DNA of 27,579 nt from Bacteroidota bacterium (GTDB taxonomy: Bacteria; Bacteroidota; Bacteroidia; Chitinophagales; Chitinophagaceae), in contig JAEZCV010000041.1 of assembly GCA_023429985.1 (NCBI GenBank), forward strand, positions 1-27,579. Reading direction: 5' to 3'. Shown in pieces: positions 1-7,013 of this stretch. Made by a program: the position numbers and the translations under genes. Position 1 is the stretch's first letter, and each line of letters begins with the position of its first letter. Under the pieces are notes generated by a model. The model was not told the DNA's origin. It made no database searches and saw only the letters and a list, made by a program, of their open reading frames with translations.

Positions 1-386
1 GTCTGTGCGACAAACTCGCTTCCCGACGGCCCAGTAATGATGAAATGGCATTCCCCCCCGTCCTCAACGACGCCAGTGACGAAGCCGCCCACGATGACAC
101 CGGCAGTATCGGTGTCGTAGCTCGCAATCGTCAGGCGAGGGGTCAGGTTGGCCTGAGGCGCCGGCGCGTCCTCGCGCGGTGGAGTTGGTTCCGCCGTTGG
201 AATCCCCGCCGGAAACGACGGGTAGGCTTCCTCGGATGGCTGCGCTGTGGGAGTCACATAGACGGTGTGTATGGGCTGATGCGAAGGCAAAGGCTCAACG
301 GTCGCTCCATTACTTGAGCACGCGGAGATCGCGAGCGCCAGGCCAACACTCGCGCAAGCTACGCCCCCGGCATGTCGTGTCCGCAC
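1..386 (-). CDS. Putative lipoprotein, N-terminal part (runs off left edge)
   Basis: This frame stays open from a GTG at 386 to the window edge, giving 128 visible residues. The N-terminus is a typical lipoprotein signal: basic MRTRH, a hydrophobic stretch, then the lipobox ISAC with Cys23 as the predicted lipidation site. A Pro/Thr/Glu-rich linker (about residues 28-75) follows, then a beta-rich segment with a VVEDGGECHF motif. Such proteins sit on the outer face of the membrane; no function is recognisable. The GTG start is supported by a TATCCT -10 box exactly 6 nt upstream, which predicts a leaderless mRNA, and there is no Shine-Dalgarno sequence. The gene lies 117 nt downstream of the glycosyltransferase at 504-1940 on the same strand but appears to have its own promoter. 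A link to the glycan pathway is only positional. I am confident of the coding frame and signal peptide, and unsure of the role. Confidence 0.7.
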   Translation of the reverse strand, partial: MRTRHAGGVACASVGLALAISACSSNGATVEPLPSHQPIHTVYVTPTAQPSEEAYPSFPAGIPTAEPTPPREDAPAPQANLTPRLTIASYDTDTAGVIVGGFVTGVVEDGGECHFIITGPSGSEFVAQ

Positions 387-392
387 GCGGTC

Positions 393-398
393 AGGATA
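393..398 (-). promoter_or_regulatory. -10 box TATCCT, leaderless promoter of the lipoprotein gene
   Basis: TATCCT on the minus strand is followed by 6 nt (GACCGC) and the GTG start at 386. This fits TANNNT with transcription starting at or next to the start codon. No convincing -35 hexamer is visible. Confidence 0.45.
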
Positions 399-462
399 AG
401 CACGGCGCGGCGCCAGCCGTGGGAGGCTGTGCCGATCTTGTGTGGCGTCTGTGACGAAAGTG

Positions 463-475
463 GCACGAATCGTGC
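463..475. repeat. 13-bp palindrome GCACGA-A-TCGTGC
   Basis: A perfect inverted repeat with 6-bp arms around one central base. It lies between the stop of the glycosyltransferase (504) and the promoter of the lipoprotein gene (393-398). There is no T-tract on either side, so it does not look like an intrinsic terminator. It could be an operator or be fortuitous. Confidence 0.3.
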
Positions 476-503
476 ATATCTGCCGCAGTCCGTCTGGTGC
501 CCC

Positions 504-1940
504 TTAGTCCACTCTTGTCTGAACTTTCGCCAGCCAGCTTCGGAAGTTCGCCGCGGGATCTGGCGCCCACAGTCCGTTGTCGCGAGTCGCAACATCAGCG
601 GAGCCCGTAGGCCTACTGACTGCAACGGCAACACGCTCAAGCCCTCCGATATCAAGCGGTGGCCCAAAGCGATCGCCTACGTAGTACTCAGCCATCGGAC
701 TCTCCAGCGCAAACACCTGGCATCCGAACGCTGTCGCTTCGAAGAGAACCGTGCTGGCCATGCCCACGACCGCTCGGGCGACGCCGAGCGTCTCATAGAC
801 GTCGCCACGGTCGTCGATCCTGACGCCGTCGATATCCACGAGCCGTGGGTACCTCTGGGCGACAACTGGTCGCTCGGATGGGTGTGGTCTGAACATGACG
901 ACGAGGTCCGTGGGGAGAAGTGCCCGAAGCGAAAGCACCACGTCGCTCATCTGTTCGGGATCGGTCGTGCTCGACACAACGAGGACTTCTGTGCGCTGCT
1001 CATACGGCAGAGAGAATTCGCTCGCGGCGGCGTCGAGGTGCGGTTTCCCAACAGCGGTGACCTCTCCGGGGAATCGCAAACCTTTGGACCATTCGTCACC
1101 GAAGGTCAAGAGGTGGTCAGGCAAGGCAACTCGGAGCAAATCGTCATACATGGCCGCACCGTAGTTGTACGCAGCGTGGGAAGGGCCGATCCACCCATGT
1201 TGTGGCTCCGCAACGACGATTCCACGCTCTTTCATCGTTGCGATGAGTGGAGCTCGGGTCCCATACGAGGCGTCCTCCATGATGACCACACGCGGCTGCA
1301 CCCGATCGAGGAGACGGCGAAACTCAGCCAACTCAAAAGCACTCGTCCCTGCCTTGGCGATTGCACCAGCCGTAATTGCGTCGACGGTCTCCTCAGCGAT
1401 ATCCGCGTCTAGAAGTCTGAGCGTCTCATGGACGATGCGCTTGACGCGGTCGCTCGGATCGTTGCGCGAGAGCCTTGCCCGGATCTGCGCTCGAACCGAT
1501 GCAGGCTCCAACGACCACGTCTTGTCGATCGCCGGCTGTCCCCATCGCCCCGGAAGTGTCCGCCACTGCACGATCGCGGCGTCGGGACCGCTCGCCAGGG
1601 CAAGCGGTCCCACAAGCCAGTTCGCCTCGCGGTCCCCGGCCGCCGCCACGGTCCCGCCGTCAACGAGGAAGCAGACGTCCGATTTCCGTGCGCGCCGCGA
1701 TGCGTCCCACCTCGAGGGCACGAATGAACGTGCGATATGGGCATATGCGCCAAGTCGGGACGGCGTTCCGACCGAGGGGCGAGACAAACCATATTCAGTC
1801 GTGTTGAGTGCACTCCACACAGTCGCACGGATCTGGGGCCACAATGGCAGCCCCTCATCGAGAGACTCAAAGAGGATCTCGTGCGCACGGTCCTCCAAAT
1901 CAATAACAGCTTGAGTGCCGGGTGCGGTCCTCAGGATCAT
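504..1940 (-). CDS. GT-B-like capsule/teichoic-type glycosyltransferase
   Basis: A 478-residue cytosolic protein without signal peptide or membrane segments. The C-terminal half resembles capsular polysaccharide synthesis / CDP-glycerol glycerophosphotransferase / polysialyltransferase-type GT-B enzymes: a Rossmann-like stretch ending in EPQHGWIG (residues 245-252), FRPHPSERP (350-358) and GMASTVLFEATAFG (393-406), the last resembling the nucleotide-binding loop of these families. The N-terminal 200 residues are not recognised. The likely role is transfer of a sugar or sugar-phosphate to the growing lipid-linked glycan. It is the last gene of the amidotransferase-hisH-hisF2 operon and overlaps hisF2 by ATGA (1937-1940), so it is probably translationally coupled. 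Its position suggests that it handles the amidinated sugar. Donor and acceptor cannot be read from the sequence. Confidence 0.7.
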   Translation of the reverse strand: MILRTAPGTQAVIDLEDRAHEILFESLDEGLPLWPQIRATVWSALNTTEYGLSRPSVGTPSRLGAYAHIARSFVPSRWDASRRARKSDVCFLVDGGTVAAAGDREANWLVGPLALASGPDAAIVQWRTLPGRWGQPAIDKTWSLEPASVRAQIRARLSRNDPSDRVKRIVHETLRLLDADIAEETVDAITAGAIAKAGTSAFELAEFRRLLDRVQPRVVIMEDASYGTRAPLIATMKERGIVVAEPQHGWIGPSHAAYNYGAAMYDDLLRVALPDHLLTFGDEWSKGLRFPGEVTAVGKPHLDAAASEFSLPYEQRTEVLVVSSTTDPEQMSDVVLSLRALLPTDLVVMFRPHPSERPVVAQRYPRLVDIDGVRIDDRGDVYETLGVARAVVGMASTVLFEATAFGCQVFALESPMAEYYVGDRFGPPLDIGGLERVAVAVSRPTGSADVATRDNGLWAPDPAANFRSWLAKVQTRVD

Positions 1941-2707
1941 GCGCGCTCCGTGGCCAAAGAACGAACTTGGTCAGGCGTCGGATATGAGATGAGCACCGCC
2001 CGGTGCTTCCCGTTGAGCACAAACATGCTTCCTGCGGCCACCGCCGACGCACCTGCCCGCAGTGCAGAGCCAAAGTCATCGAACCGGGAGGCCCCACCGA
2101 GTGCGATAACTGGCACAGACACTGCGCGGGACACCGTCTCGATCAGACGGAGGTCGTAACCTTCGAATGTAGATTCGCGATCGATGGATGACACGATGAC
2201 TTCGCCTGCGCCAAGTTGCTGAGCGCGCATAGCCAGTTCTGCTGGACCCTGACCGGTCTTGCGACTGCCGCGGCGGGTATACGTGTCCCAACCGCCGCTC
2301 AACTTCTTCTTCGCGTCCACGCTGACGACCGTGCTTGACGAGCCGAGCGCCTCGGAGATTGCCGTTATCGTCTCGGGAGACTCAACCGCCGCCGTATTGA
2401 GGATGACCTTTTCGATCCCGATGCTCGTGATCATTTTCGCTTCATCTGCCGAGGCAACACCTCCCCCATAACCCACAGGCATGAAAGCCTCGCTTGCGAT
2501 CTCTTCGATGAGCGTGAAGTTGACGCCTGTGCCCTTTGTTGACGCATCGATGTCACAGATCACGAGTTCGTCGACCTGCTTCTCATTGAAGATGCGAACA
2601 GCGTTGATCGGGTCGCCAATATAGGTGTCGCCCTTGAACTTGACTGGCTTGACGAGGTAGCCGTCGCTCACGAGAAGTACTGGAATGACTCGAGGAAAAG
2701 TGCTCAT
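1937..2707 (-). CDS. hisF2: HisF2/AglZ-type cyclase homologue for acetamidino-sugar formation
   Basis: A 256-residue (beta/alpha)8-barrel of the HisF family. In histidine synthesis HisF uses ammonia from HisH on PRFAR. The non-histidine HisF2 paralogues are instead paired with WbpG-type amidotransferases to make acetamidino sugars. Seen here: RVIPVLLVSDGYLVK near the N-terminus, GDPINAVRIFNEKQVDEL (31-48), VVSVDAKKK (127-135), SSIDREST (173-180) and an IALGGAS phosphate-loop motif (201-207). The catalytic Asp of HisF strand 1 (LDVKDG) is replaced by Leu12, while the Asp of strand 5 is kept as Asp131. Loss of one of the two catalytic Asp residues and the operon context argue against IGP synthase. 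The gene overlaps hisH (2704-2707) and the downstream glycosyltransferase by ATGA on both sides, implying coupled, stoichiometric translation. Confidence 0.9.
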   Translation of the reverse strand: MSTFPRVIPVLLVSDGYLVKPVKFKGDTYIGDPINAVRIFNEKQVDELVICDIDASTKGTGVNFTLIEEIASEAFMPVGYGGGVASADEAKMITSIGIEKVILNTAAVESPETITAISEALGSSSTVVSVDAKKKLSGGWDTYTRRGSRKTGQGPAELAMRAQQLGAGEVIVSSIDRESTFEGYDLRLIETVSRAVSVPVIALGGASRFDDFGSALRAGASAVAAGSMFVLNGKHRAVLISYPTPDQVRSLATERA

Positions 2708-3309
2708 AGCTGAGAGAAATTCGTTAGAAGCTGCTTTCCGAACGCGTGTGACTTCTCGGGATGGAACTGGGCTCCCATCACATTCTCGTTGCGGATCATC
2801 GACGCAAAGAGCCCGCCGTACTCAGTCAGCCCTAGTACATGAGAGTCGCTGTCCGGGACGACGTGGTACGAGTGGACGAAGTAGAAGCGGCTCTGGGAGT
2901 CGAGGCCGGACACCAGCGGGTCTTCTCGCGCTGGGGTCACTTCATTCCAACCCATGTGAGGCACCCGCAGTCCATGGCCTTCAGCGAACCGAACCGACTT
3001 GCCCGGAATCAGCCCGAGGCCCGGCATGACACCCTCTTCTGATGAGCCGAGAAGGAGCTGCATGCCAAGACAGATCCCCAGCAGGGGCTTGCCGGTCGAA
3101 GCGAACTCCTTGATTGCGGGGGCCAACTCCTGCTCTTCGAGAAGGCGCATACCCGAATCGAAGGCGCCAATCCCCGGTAGGAGCAACCGCTCACTCGAAA
3201 GAACCTCGTCCGCGGTGCTGACGATTCGCGGCTCAGCTCCAACACGCTTCAACATGTTGACGACTGAACCGAGGTTCCCCAGGCCATATGCGACTAGCGA
3301 GACCGTCAC
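2704..3309 (-). CDS. hisH: HisH-type class I glutamine amidotransferase
   Basis: A 201-residue glutaminase that would supply ammonia to the amidotransferase/HisF2 system. It begins MTVSLVAYGLGNLGS, the usual HisH start. The triad is intact: Cys80 in GICLGMQ, His183 and Glu185 in QFHPEKS. An oxyanion-loop PGIGAF motif lies near residue 45. I chose the GTG at 3309 because AAGGGG (3315-3320) lies 5 nt upstream; the in-frame GTG at 3315 would overlap that Shine-Dalgarno. It follows the first WbpG-like gene by 121 nt and overlaps hisF2 by ATGA. No histidine-pathway gene is nearby, so it is taken to be the dedicated HisH2 of sugar amidination. It is the only free-standing glutaminase in the window, yet two WbpG-like synthetases here need ammonia. 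Confidence 0.92.
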   Translation of the reverse strand: MTVSLVAYGLGNLGSVVNMLKRVGAEPRIVSTADEVLSSERLLLPGIGAFDSGMRLLEEQELAPAIKEFASTGKPLLGICLGMQLLLGSSEEGVMPGLGLIPGKSVRFAEGHGLRVPHMGWNEVTPAREDPLVSGLDSQSRFYFVHSYHVVPDSDSHVLGLTEYGGLFASMIRNENVMGAQFHPEKSHAFGKQLLTNFSQL

Positions 3310-3348
3310 AAGCACCCCTTCACGTCACACGAGACTTCGCTGACGCCA

Positions 3349-3450
3349 CAGAACGCGGAGCCGCACGTTCCATCGTAAACGCGAGTGATGAAACACCGTC
3401 GTACAACGATGCGGTGCGCCGCTGGAGAAGTCACCGCAGAACGCGGAGCC
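3349..3450. repeat. 14-bp direct repeat CAGAACGCGGAGCC (3349-3362 and 3437-3450)
   Basis: Two exact copies 88 bp apart. One encodes the C-terminal RLRVL codons of the first WbpG-like gene and the other lies in the spacer before hisH. On the minus strand the spacer copy could also be read as RLRVL, in a short GTG-started frame (from 3366) that stops about 16 nt before hisH. It may be the trace of a small duplication of the gene end. Confidence 0.4.
3372..3377 (-). promoter_or_regulatory. Possible internal -10 box TACGAT before hisH
   Basis: TACGAT in the 121-nt spacer between the first WbpG-like gene and hisH. A GTG follows after 5 nt and opens a 13-codon frame that ends upstream of the hisH Shine-Dalgarno. 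It could be a secondary promoter allowing hisH-hisF2 expression independently of the upstream amidotransferase. Support is weak. Confidence 0.2.
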
Positions 3451-4588
3451 TTCTTAACACACGGCCAACCCCTGCGGTGAACTCGAACACGCGCTGCTGT
3501 AGGGCCTCGCTGTTTGGATAGTCCGTGTAGTGCTTGGTGGGACTCGCCATGATCGTGTCGAGTTCCTCGGTTGAGATCCCCAACTTCTTCGCTACGAAGT
3601 CGTGGTCTTGGCGTCGAAGGTCCTCTGGGTAGTTCTCAGTCTCAAGCATGACAAGTGCTTCATCGCGGGTCATTTCACCTGCAACGATGAGTGACGAGTA
3701 GTGTGCCAAGCGCTTGTCGAAGCCGAAGCGGGTCGGCAGGTAGTAGCCCTGGAACCACCGAGTGAAGATTGACTCGTAGTGCTTGCCTCCGTAGTCACGC
3801 CACCCCACCTCGCGAGCGATCGTCTCCTTCGCCTCGGCGTAGTGGTACGGCATGAAGTTCAGCGGGAAGTGAGTCTGGATGCGTCGCACATACGGGTACC
3901 AGTACGTCCGCTTGAGGGTGCCCATGAGCGGATACGTCTTGAGGCGCGTTGTACCGAACTCCTTTTGGATCGCCTTAACGAGCCGAGCGTCGGCGGCCGA
4001 ATACCCCCATGCGCGGGGCAAGATCGACTCGCTCACAAAGTTGAAACCCGAGAGAATGTGCTTGATCCCGTACTTCTGGGCCTGGTGGTACGCGACGTAA
4101 CCGAAAGCGTGGTCAGTCGGAGTGTCAGCGTTGGCGATACCCGACTTCAGGTACGAGAGTTGAAGATCCTTCATCTCGCGCCAGTCGACAACCTGCGTGT
4201 ATAGGTCGAGATTCAAAGACGTCACGAGATTGTGAATGTTGTCGACAGCGAGTTCTGAGTTCCATCCGCTGTCGAAGTGCACGCAAAGCGGGCGCAGCCC
4301 CAACTTCACCGCCGAATAGACAAGATATGTGCTGTCCACTCCACCCGAGACGCCGACGATGCAGTCGTACTGCTTGCCCTCGCCGTCGCGCTTGATCTGC
4401 GCGGCCAAAGCTTCGAGCTCTCCCAGCAGCTCTCCTGCCTGTGCAGGTCGCAGCACGGGCGCAACGGAGTCCTCGAACAAATGCACGTACATTGACGCGC
4501 CCTGTTCATCGAACTCGATACCCGGGTCAGTCGTATCCATCACGGTGACGGTGCACCGCTGATATGGACGGGGGCTTGTCGCGTTCAC
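3431..4588 (-). CDS. WbpG-type N-acetyl sugar amidotransferase, copy 1
   Basis: A 385-residue PP-loop ATP pyrophosphatase of the WbpG/PseA N-acetyl sugar amidotransferase family. The family uses ATP and ammonia from a HisH/HisF2 partner to convert an acetamido group of a nucleotide sugar to acetamidino. The PP-loop SGGVDST is at residues 81-87. Strong family motifs include LCVHFDSGWNSELA, NLDLYTQVVDWREMKDLQ, DHAFGYVAYHQAQKYGIKHILSG and DYGGKHYES. The N-terminal zinc-knuckle of the canonical family (C-x2-C and C-x2-C) is degraded: only Cys12 remains, with Thr15, Ser32 and Val35 at the other positions. Start: the GTG at 4588 is preferred to the GTG at 4591 because GAGG lies 5 nt upstream and because it overlaps (GTGA) the stop of a leader mini-ORF. 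It is first in the hisH-hisF2 operon and diverges from its partner glycosyltransferase at 4816. It is paralogous to the gene at 10138-11289. Confidence 0.92.
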   Translation of the reverse strand: MNATSPRPYQRCTVTVMDTTDPGIEFDEQGASMYVHLFEDSVAPVLRPAQAGELLGELEALAAQIKRDGEGKQYDCIVGVSGGVDSTYLVYSAVKLGLRPLCVHFDSGWNSELAVDNIHNLVTSLNLDLYTQVVDWREMKDLQLSYLKSGIANADTPTDHAFGYVAYHQAQKYGIKHILSGFNFVSESILPRAWGYSAADARLVKAIQKEFGTTRLKTYPLMGTLKRTYWYPYVRRIQTHFPLNFMPYHYAEAKETIAREVGWRDYGGKHYESIFTRWFQGYYLPTRFGFDKRLAHYSSLIVAGEMTRDEALVMLETENYPEDLRRQDHDFVAKKLGISTEELDTIMASPTKHYTDYPNSEALQQRVFEFTAGVGRVLRRLRVLR

Positions 4589-4620
4589 CACTGCCTCGCA
4601 TCAGGTCCGGAAGACACCAT
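4585..4620 (-). CDS. Leaderless 11-residue leader ORF before amidotransferase 1
   Basis: A minus-strand ATG at 4620 lies 7 nt downstream of a TAGGAT box and opens a frame encoding MVSSGPDARQW. Its TGA (4585-4587) overlaps the GTG start of the amidotransferase gene (GTGA, 4585-4588). The GAGG Shine-Dalgarno of the downstream gene lies inside the mini-ORF. This suggests a leaderless upstream ORF that couples translation into the main gene. The peptide has no recognisable similarity. The same layout recurs at 4730-4819 and 22965-23024. Confidence 0.4.
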   Translation of the reverse strand: MVSSGPDARQW

Positions 4621-4627
4621 GTTGACG

Positions 4628-4633
4628 ATCCTA
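4628..4633 (-). promoter_or_regulatory. -10 box TAGGAT, minus-strand promoter of the amidotransferase-hisH-hisF2 operon
   Basis: TAGGAT is followed after 7 nt by the ATG at 4620 of the leader mini-ORF, the spacing expected for a leaderless transcript. No -35 is obvious. It lies about 85 bp from the divergent TAGGGT box at 4718-4723. Confidence 0.4.
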
Positions 4634-4717
4634 AACGGTGTGCCAGGGCCCAGGATCGCCCACGTGTGCCGCTCGATCGGCGCTGTGCAGTCTTCCAAGC
4701 ACCAAAGCGTGACCGGC

Positions 4718-4723
4718 TAGGGT
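4718..4723 (+). promoter_or_regulatory. -10 box TAGGGT, promoter of leader ORF and glycosyltransferases
   Basis: TAGGGT followed by 6 nt (TGTTCC) and the ATG at 4730. The spacing predicts a leaderless mRNA beginning with the mini-ORF at 4730-4819. There is no convincing -35 hexamer. Confidence 0.4.
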
Positions 4724-4729
4724 TGTTCC

Positions 4730-4819
4730 ATGCACGAGAATGTGGTTTTTTGGCCGCGACGAACCGGCATCCGGAGTGCGGCGCAATCGGCGCGAGACGT
4801 TCCACAAGGGCGCCCATGA
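4730..4819 (+). CDS. Leaderless 29-residue leader ORF coupled to glycosyltransferase
   Basis: An ATG 6 nt after TAGGGT opens a 29-codon frame starting MHENVVFWPRR and ending DVPQGRP. Its TGA (4817-4819) overlaps the ATG of the glycosyltransferase at 4816 (ATGA). The AAGGG Shine-Dalgarno of that gene (4806-4810) is inside the mini-ORF. The peptide is rich in Arg and has no transmembrane segment or recognised family. A role in translational coupling is inferred from the geometry alone. It is the mirror image of the mini-ORF at 4585-4620 in the same intergenic region. Confidence 0.4.
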   Translation: MHENVVFWPRRTGIRSAAQSARDVPQGRP

Positions 4820-5943
4820 CACAACCTCGCTTGCTCATCCTGTCGTTCTCAGACATCTCTTCTGATGCCCGAGTCCTGAAGCAGGTGACTCTCTTCGCAG
4901 ATCAGTACGACGTCACCACGTACGGTTACGGGCCCCAACCTGACCCTCGGGTACGACACCTACGGCTGGATGATTCGCAAGGTATTCGACGTTGGAGTCG
5001 AACCGACGTACTCCTCAGGCGCTACCAGAAGATGTATTGGGAGCAGGCAGCGGTAAGTGCGGCCCTTGCCGCTCTCGAAGGTCTCGATCGCTTCGATGCC
5101 GTCATCGCCAACGACATTGACACGGTCGGGCTCGCGCTCGCACTGCAGCCGCGACACGGAGTGCACGTAGATATTCATGAGTATGCGCCAAAGCAGAACG
5201 AAGAACTTCTCATGTGGCGGCTCTTTGACGCTCCGTTCGTCACCTGGATGTGCCGCACGTTCCTCCCCCAAGCCGCGTCGATGACCACTGTTGGTGGCGG
5301 ACTTGCCCGTGAGTACAAGCGCGTGTTCAATCTTGACGCGGACATCGTCACGAACGCGACTCCCTACACGGACCTCGCACCTACGGAGGTCACGACGCCA
5401 ATCCGACTTGTTCACAGTGGTGCGGGCTTGCGCAACCGTCGGCTTGAAGTTTTCATCGACGCCGTCATCGCCACCACGAGTGACGTCACGCTCGACCTCT
5501 ATCTGATGGCAAATCACCCCTCGTACATTGAGGAACTGCGACAACGCGCGTCGGTGTCGGACCGGATTCGTGTTCTTCCGGGGTTGCCTTATCAGGAGCT
5601 TGTCACCGGACTCAATCAATACGACGTCGGTCTCGCTGTGCTCGCTCCCACGAACTTCAACCTTGCCTGGTGTTTGCCCAATAAGTTCTTCGACTATGTC
5701 CAGGCGCGGCTCGGCCTCATCATCGGCCCGTCGCCTGAAATGAGTCAGATCCTCACGGAACGCGGCCTTGGCGAAGTGAGTAAAGACTTCAGTTCCTCTG
5801 CACTGACTACGGCGCTCAACAACCTCACTCTCGATCAAGTGAGGTCCTGGAAAGAGAACGCACACCTCGCGGCGCATGACCTGGCTGCAGAGACTCAGAT
5901 CAAGACCTGGGACCGCGCTATTCGAGACTTGTTGTTGGATTGA
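4816..5943 (+). CDS. GT4-type glycosyltransferase, copy A of duplicated module
   Basis: A 375-residue GT-B glycosyltransferase without membrane segments, expected at the cytosolic face. It begins MTQPRLLILSFSDISSDARVLKQ, a typical GT4 N-terminus. HVDIHEYAPKQNEE (about 116-129) and CRTFLPQAASMTTVGGGLA (about 145-163) lie at the domain hinge, LVHSGAG (about 200) opens the C-terminal Rossmann domain, and LPNKFFDYVQARLGL (about 287-301) is the donor-binding helix-loop. I chose ATG 4816 because of AAGGG 5 nt upstream and the family alignment; the frame is open further upstream but that part has no homology-like content. It is clearly paralogous to the gene at 11426-12610: the hinge and LPNKFFD(Y/F)VQARLGL blocks are almost identical. 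Both copies diverge from a WbpG-like amidotransferase, so each probably transfers the sugar made by its partner. The next gene overlaps by TTGA (5940-5943). Confidence 0.85.
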   Translation: MTQPRLLILSFSDISSDARVLKQVTLFADQYDVTTYGYGPQPDPRVRHLRLDDSQGIRRWSRTDVLLRRYQKMYWEQAAVSAALAALEGLDRFDAVIANDIDTVGLALALQPRHGVHVDIHEYAPKQNEELLMWRLFDAPFVTWMCRTFLPQAASMTTVGGGLAREYKRVFNLDADIVTNATPYTDLAPTEVTTPIRLVHSGAGLRNRRLEVFIDAVIATTSDVTLDLYLMANHPSYIEELRQRASVSDRIRVLPGLPYQELVTGLNQYDVGLAVLAPTNFNLAWCLPNKFFDYVQARLGLIIGPSPEMSQILTERGLGEVSKDFSSSALTTALNNLTLDQVRSWKENAHLAAHDLAAETQIKTWDRAIRDLLLD

Positions 5944-7013
5944 ACTCCGTGGCCTCGCCGTCTGTGGATGTGATCATCCCGGTCCATACGGACCGCCGCC
6001 CCATCGCGCGAGCCGTCAGCTCTGTTCTCGATTCGGCTACGGCCTCCGTTCGTGTGAACGTGGTGTGCCACAACACCCCCGAGGCAAGTATCGCGGCGGC
6101 GCTCGGACCGTGGGTGCGGGACGACCGCGTCCGCCTGCTCCACCACGAAGATGGGATCGCGAGCCCCGCAGGCCCGATCAACGCGGGATACCGCGCCGCA
6201 ACAGGCGAGTTCACGTGCCTCCTTGATTCAGATGATGAATATGAGGCGCACGCCATCGACAGCTGGTTGACCGTCCAACGCCGCGCCAACGCTGATGTCG
6301 TGATCGCGCCGTTGCGGCATGCGAATGGGAGCTCCCCGAGGACACCTCCAACACGACCCGGACGATCCCACTTCCTTGACGGCGTTCGTGATCGACTTGC
6401 GTATCGCACCCGCCAGCACGGTCTGGTGCGTCGTGAAGCGTTCCCTGCACTCTCGATGACTCCGGGGCTGCGTACTGGCGAAGACGTCATCCAGGGCCTG
6501 GCGATTTGGTATTCCGGAGCACGCATCAGTTTTGCGCGACGGGGCCCCGCCTACATCATTCATTCAGATAGTGACGAGAGAGCGTCCGTGACTTCGAAGC
6601 CTGCGAGCGAGTCACTTGCGTTTGTCGACGCGATTCTCAAGGATCCGCTCTTTGAAGCACTCACGACGACGCAGCGTGAATCGCTCGCGGTGAAGTTCCT
6701 GCGCACCCATGTCATGGAGATCCTTGCGGGTGCGTTGCATGCGGGCACATATGCAGAGGACCGGGAGGCCATCGCGGATGCCGTGGCCCGGCTCTTCAAC
6801 GCGTCACCCATTGCCAGCAAGATCCTAAGTCGGCGTGAGTCTCACATCCTCCGCGGTGTCGGCAAGGGCGTCGACTCCGCCGTTCTTCAGACCGAAATCG
6901 GCGTAGTCACAGACTTCCGCAGGCCCGCGAGCGTGCTGCCAGCATCCCTGAGCAAAGTCCTGCACCGAGAGGCCATGCCGCGATTTCTTGTCGCCACAGC
7001 GTTCACGCGCTGA
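5940..7013 (+). CDS. GT2 family glycosyltransferase
   Basis: A GT-A fold enzyme of about 357 residues. The N-terminus VDVIIPVHTDRRPIARAVSSVL is the usual GT2 nucleotide-binding strand-helix, LLDSDDEYEA (about 93-102) holds the Asp-x-Asp-type metal/UDP motif, and TGEDVIQG (about 180) supplies the acidic catalytic-base region. No membrane segment is visible, so it is expected to add one sugar to a lipid-linked intermediate in the cytosol. The start is uncertain: TTG 5940 overlaps the preceding stop (TTGA), while GTG 5949 would remove three residues. Neither has a strong Shine-Dalgarno; coupling to the upstream gene is likely. Its 3' end overlaps the convergent glycosyltransferase at 7003-8214 by 11 bp. 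Donor specificity is unknown. Confidence 0.82.
   Translation: MNSVASPSVDVIIPVHTDRRPIARAVSSVLDSATASVRVNVVCHNTPEASIAAALGPWVRDDRVRLLHHEDGIASPAGPINAGYRAATGEFTCLLDSDDEYEAHAIDSWLTVQRRANADVVIAPLRHANGSSPRTPPTRPGRSHFLDGVRDRLAYRTRQHGLVRREAFPALSMTPGLRTGEDVIQGLAIWYSGARISFARRGPAYIIHSDSDERASVTSKPASESLAFVDAILKDPLFEALTTTQRESLAVKFLRTHVMEILAGALHAGTYAEDREAIADAVARLFNASPIASKILSRRESHILRGVGKGVDSAVLQTEIGVVTDFRRPASVLPASLSKVLHREAMPRFLVATAFTR

Noticed and set aside
372..1412. Long plus-strand open frame (346 codons)
   Set aside because: Antisense to the glycosyltransferase at 504-1940; the translation is low-complexity with no family motif. Typical mirror frame of a GC-rich gene.
1937..3309. Histidine-biosynthesis hisHF
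   Set aside because: No other his gene is nearby, HisF lacks the strand-1 Asp, and both genes sit in an operon with a WbpG-type amidotransferase.
4960..5877. Minus-strand open frame (305 codons)
   Set aside because: Antisense to the GT4 gene at 4816-5943, which has clear motifs; the mirror frame has none.
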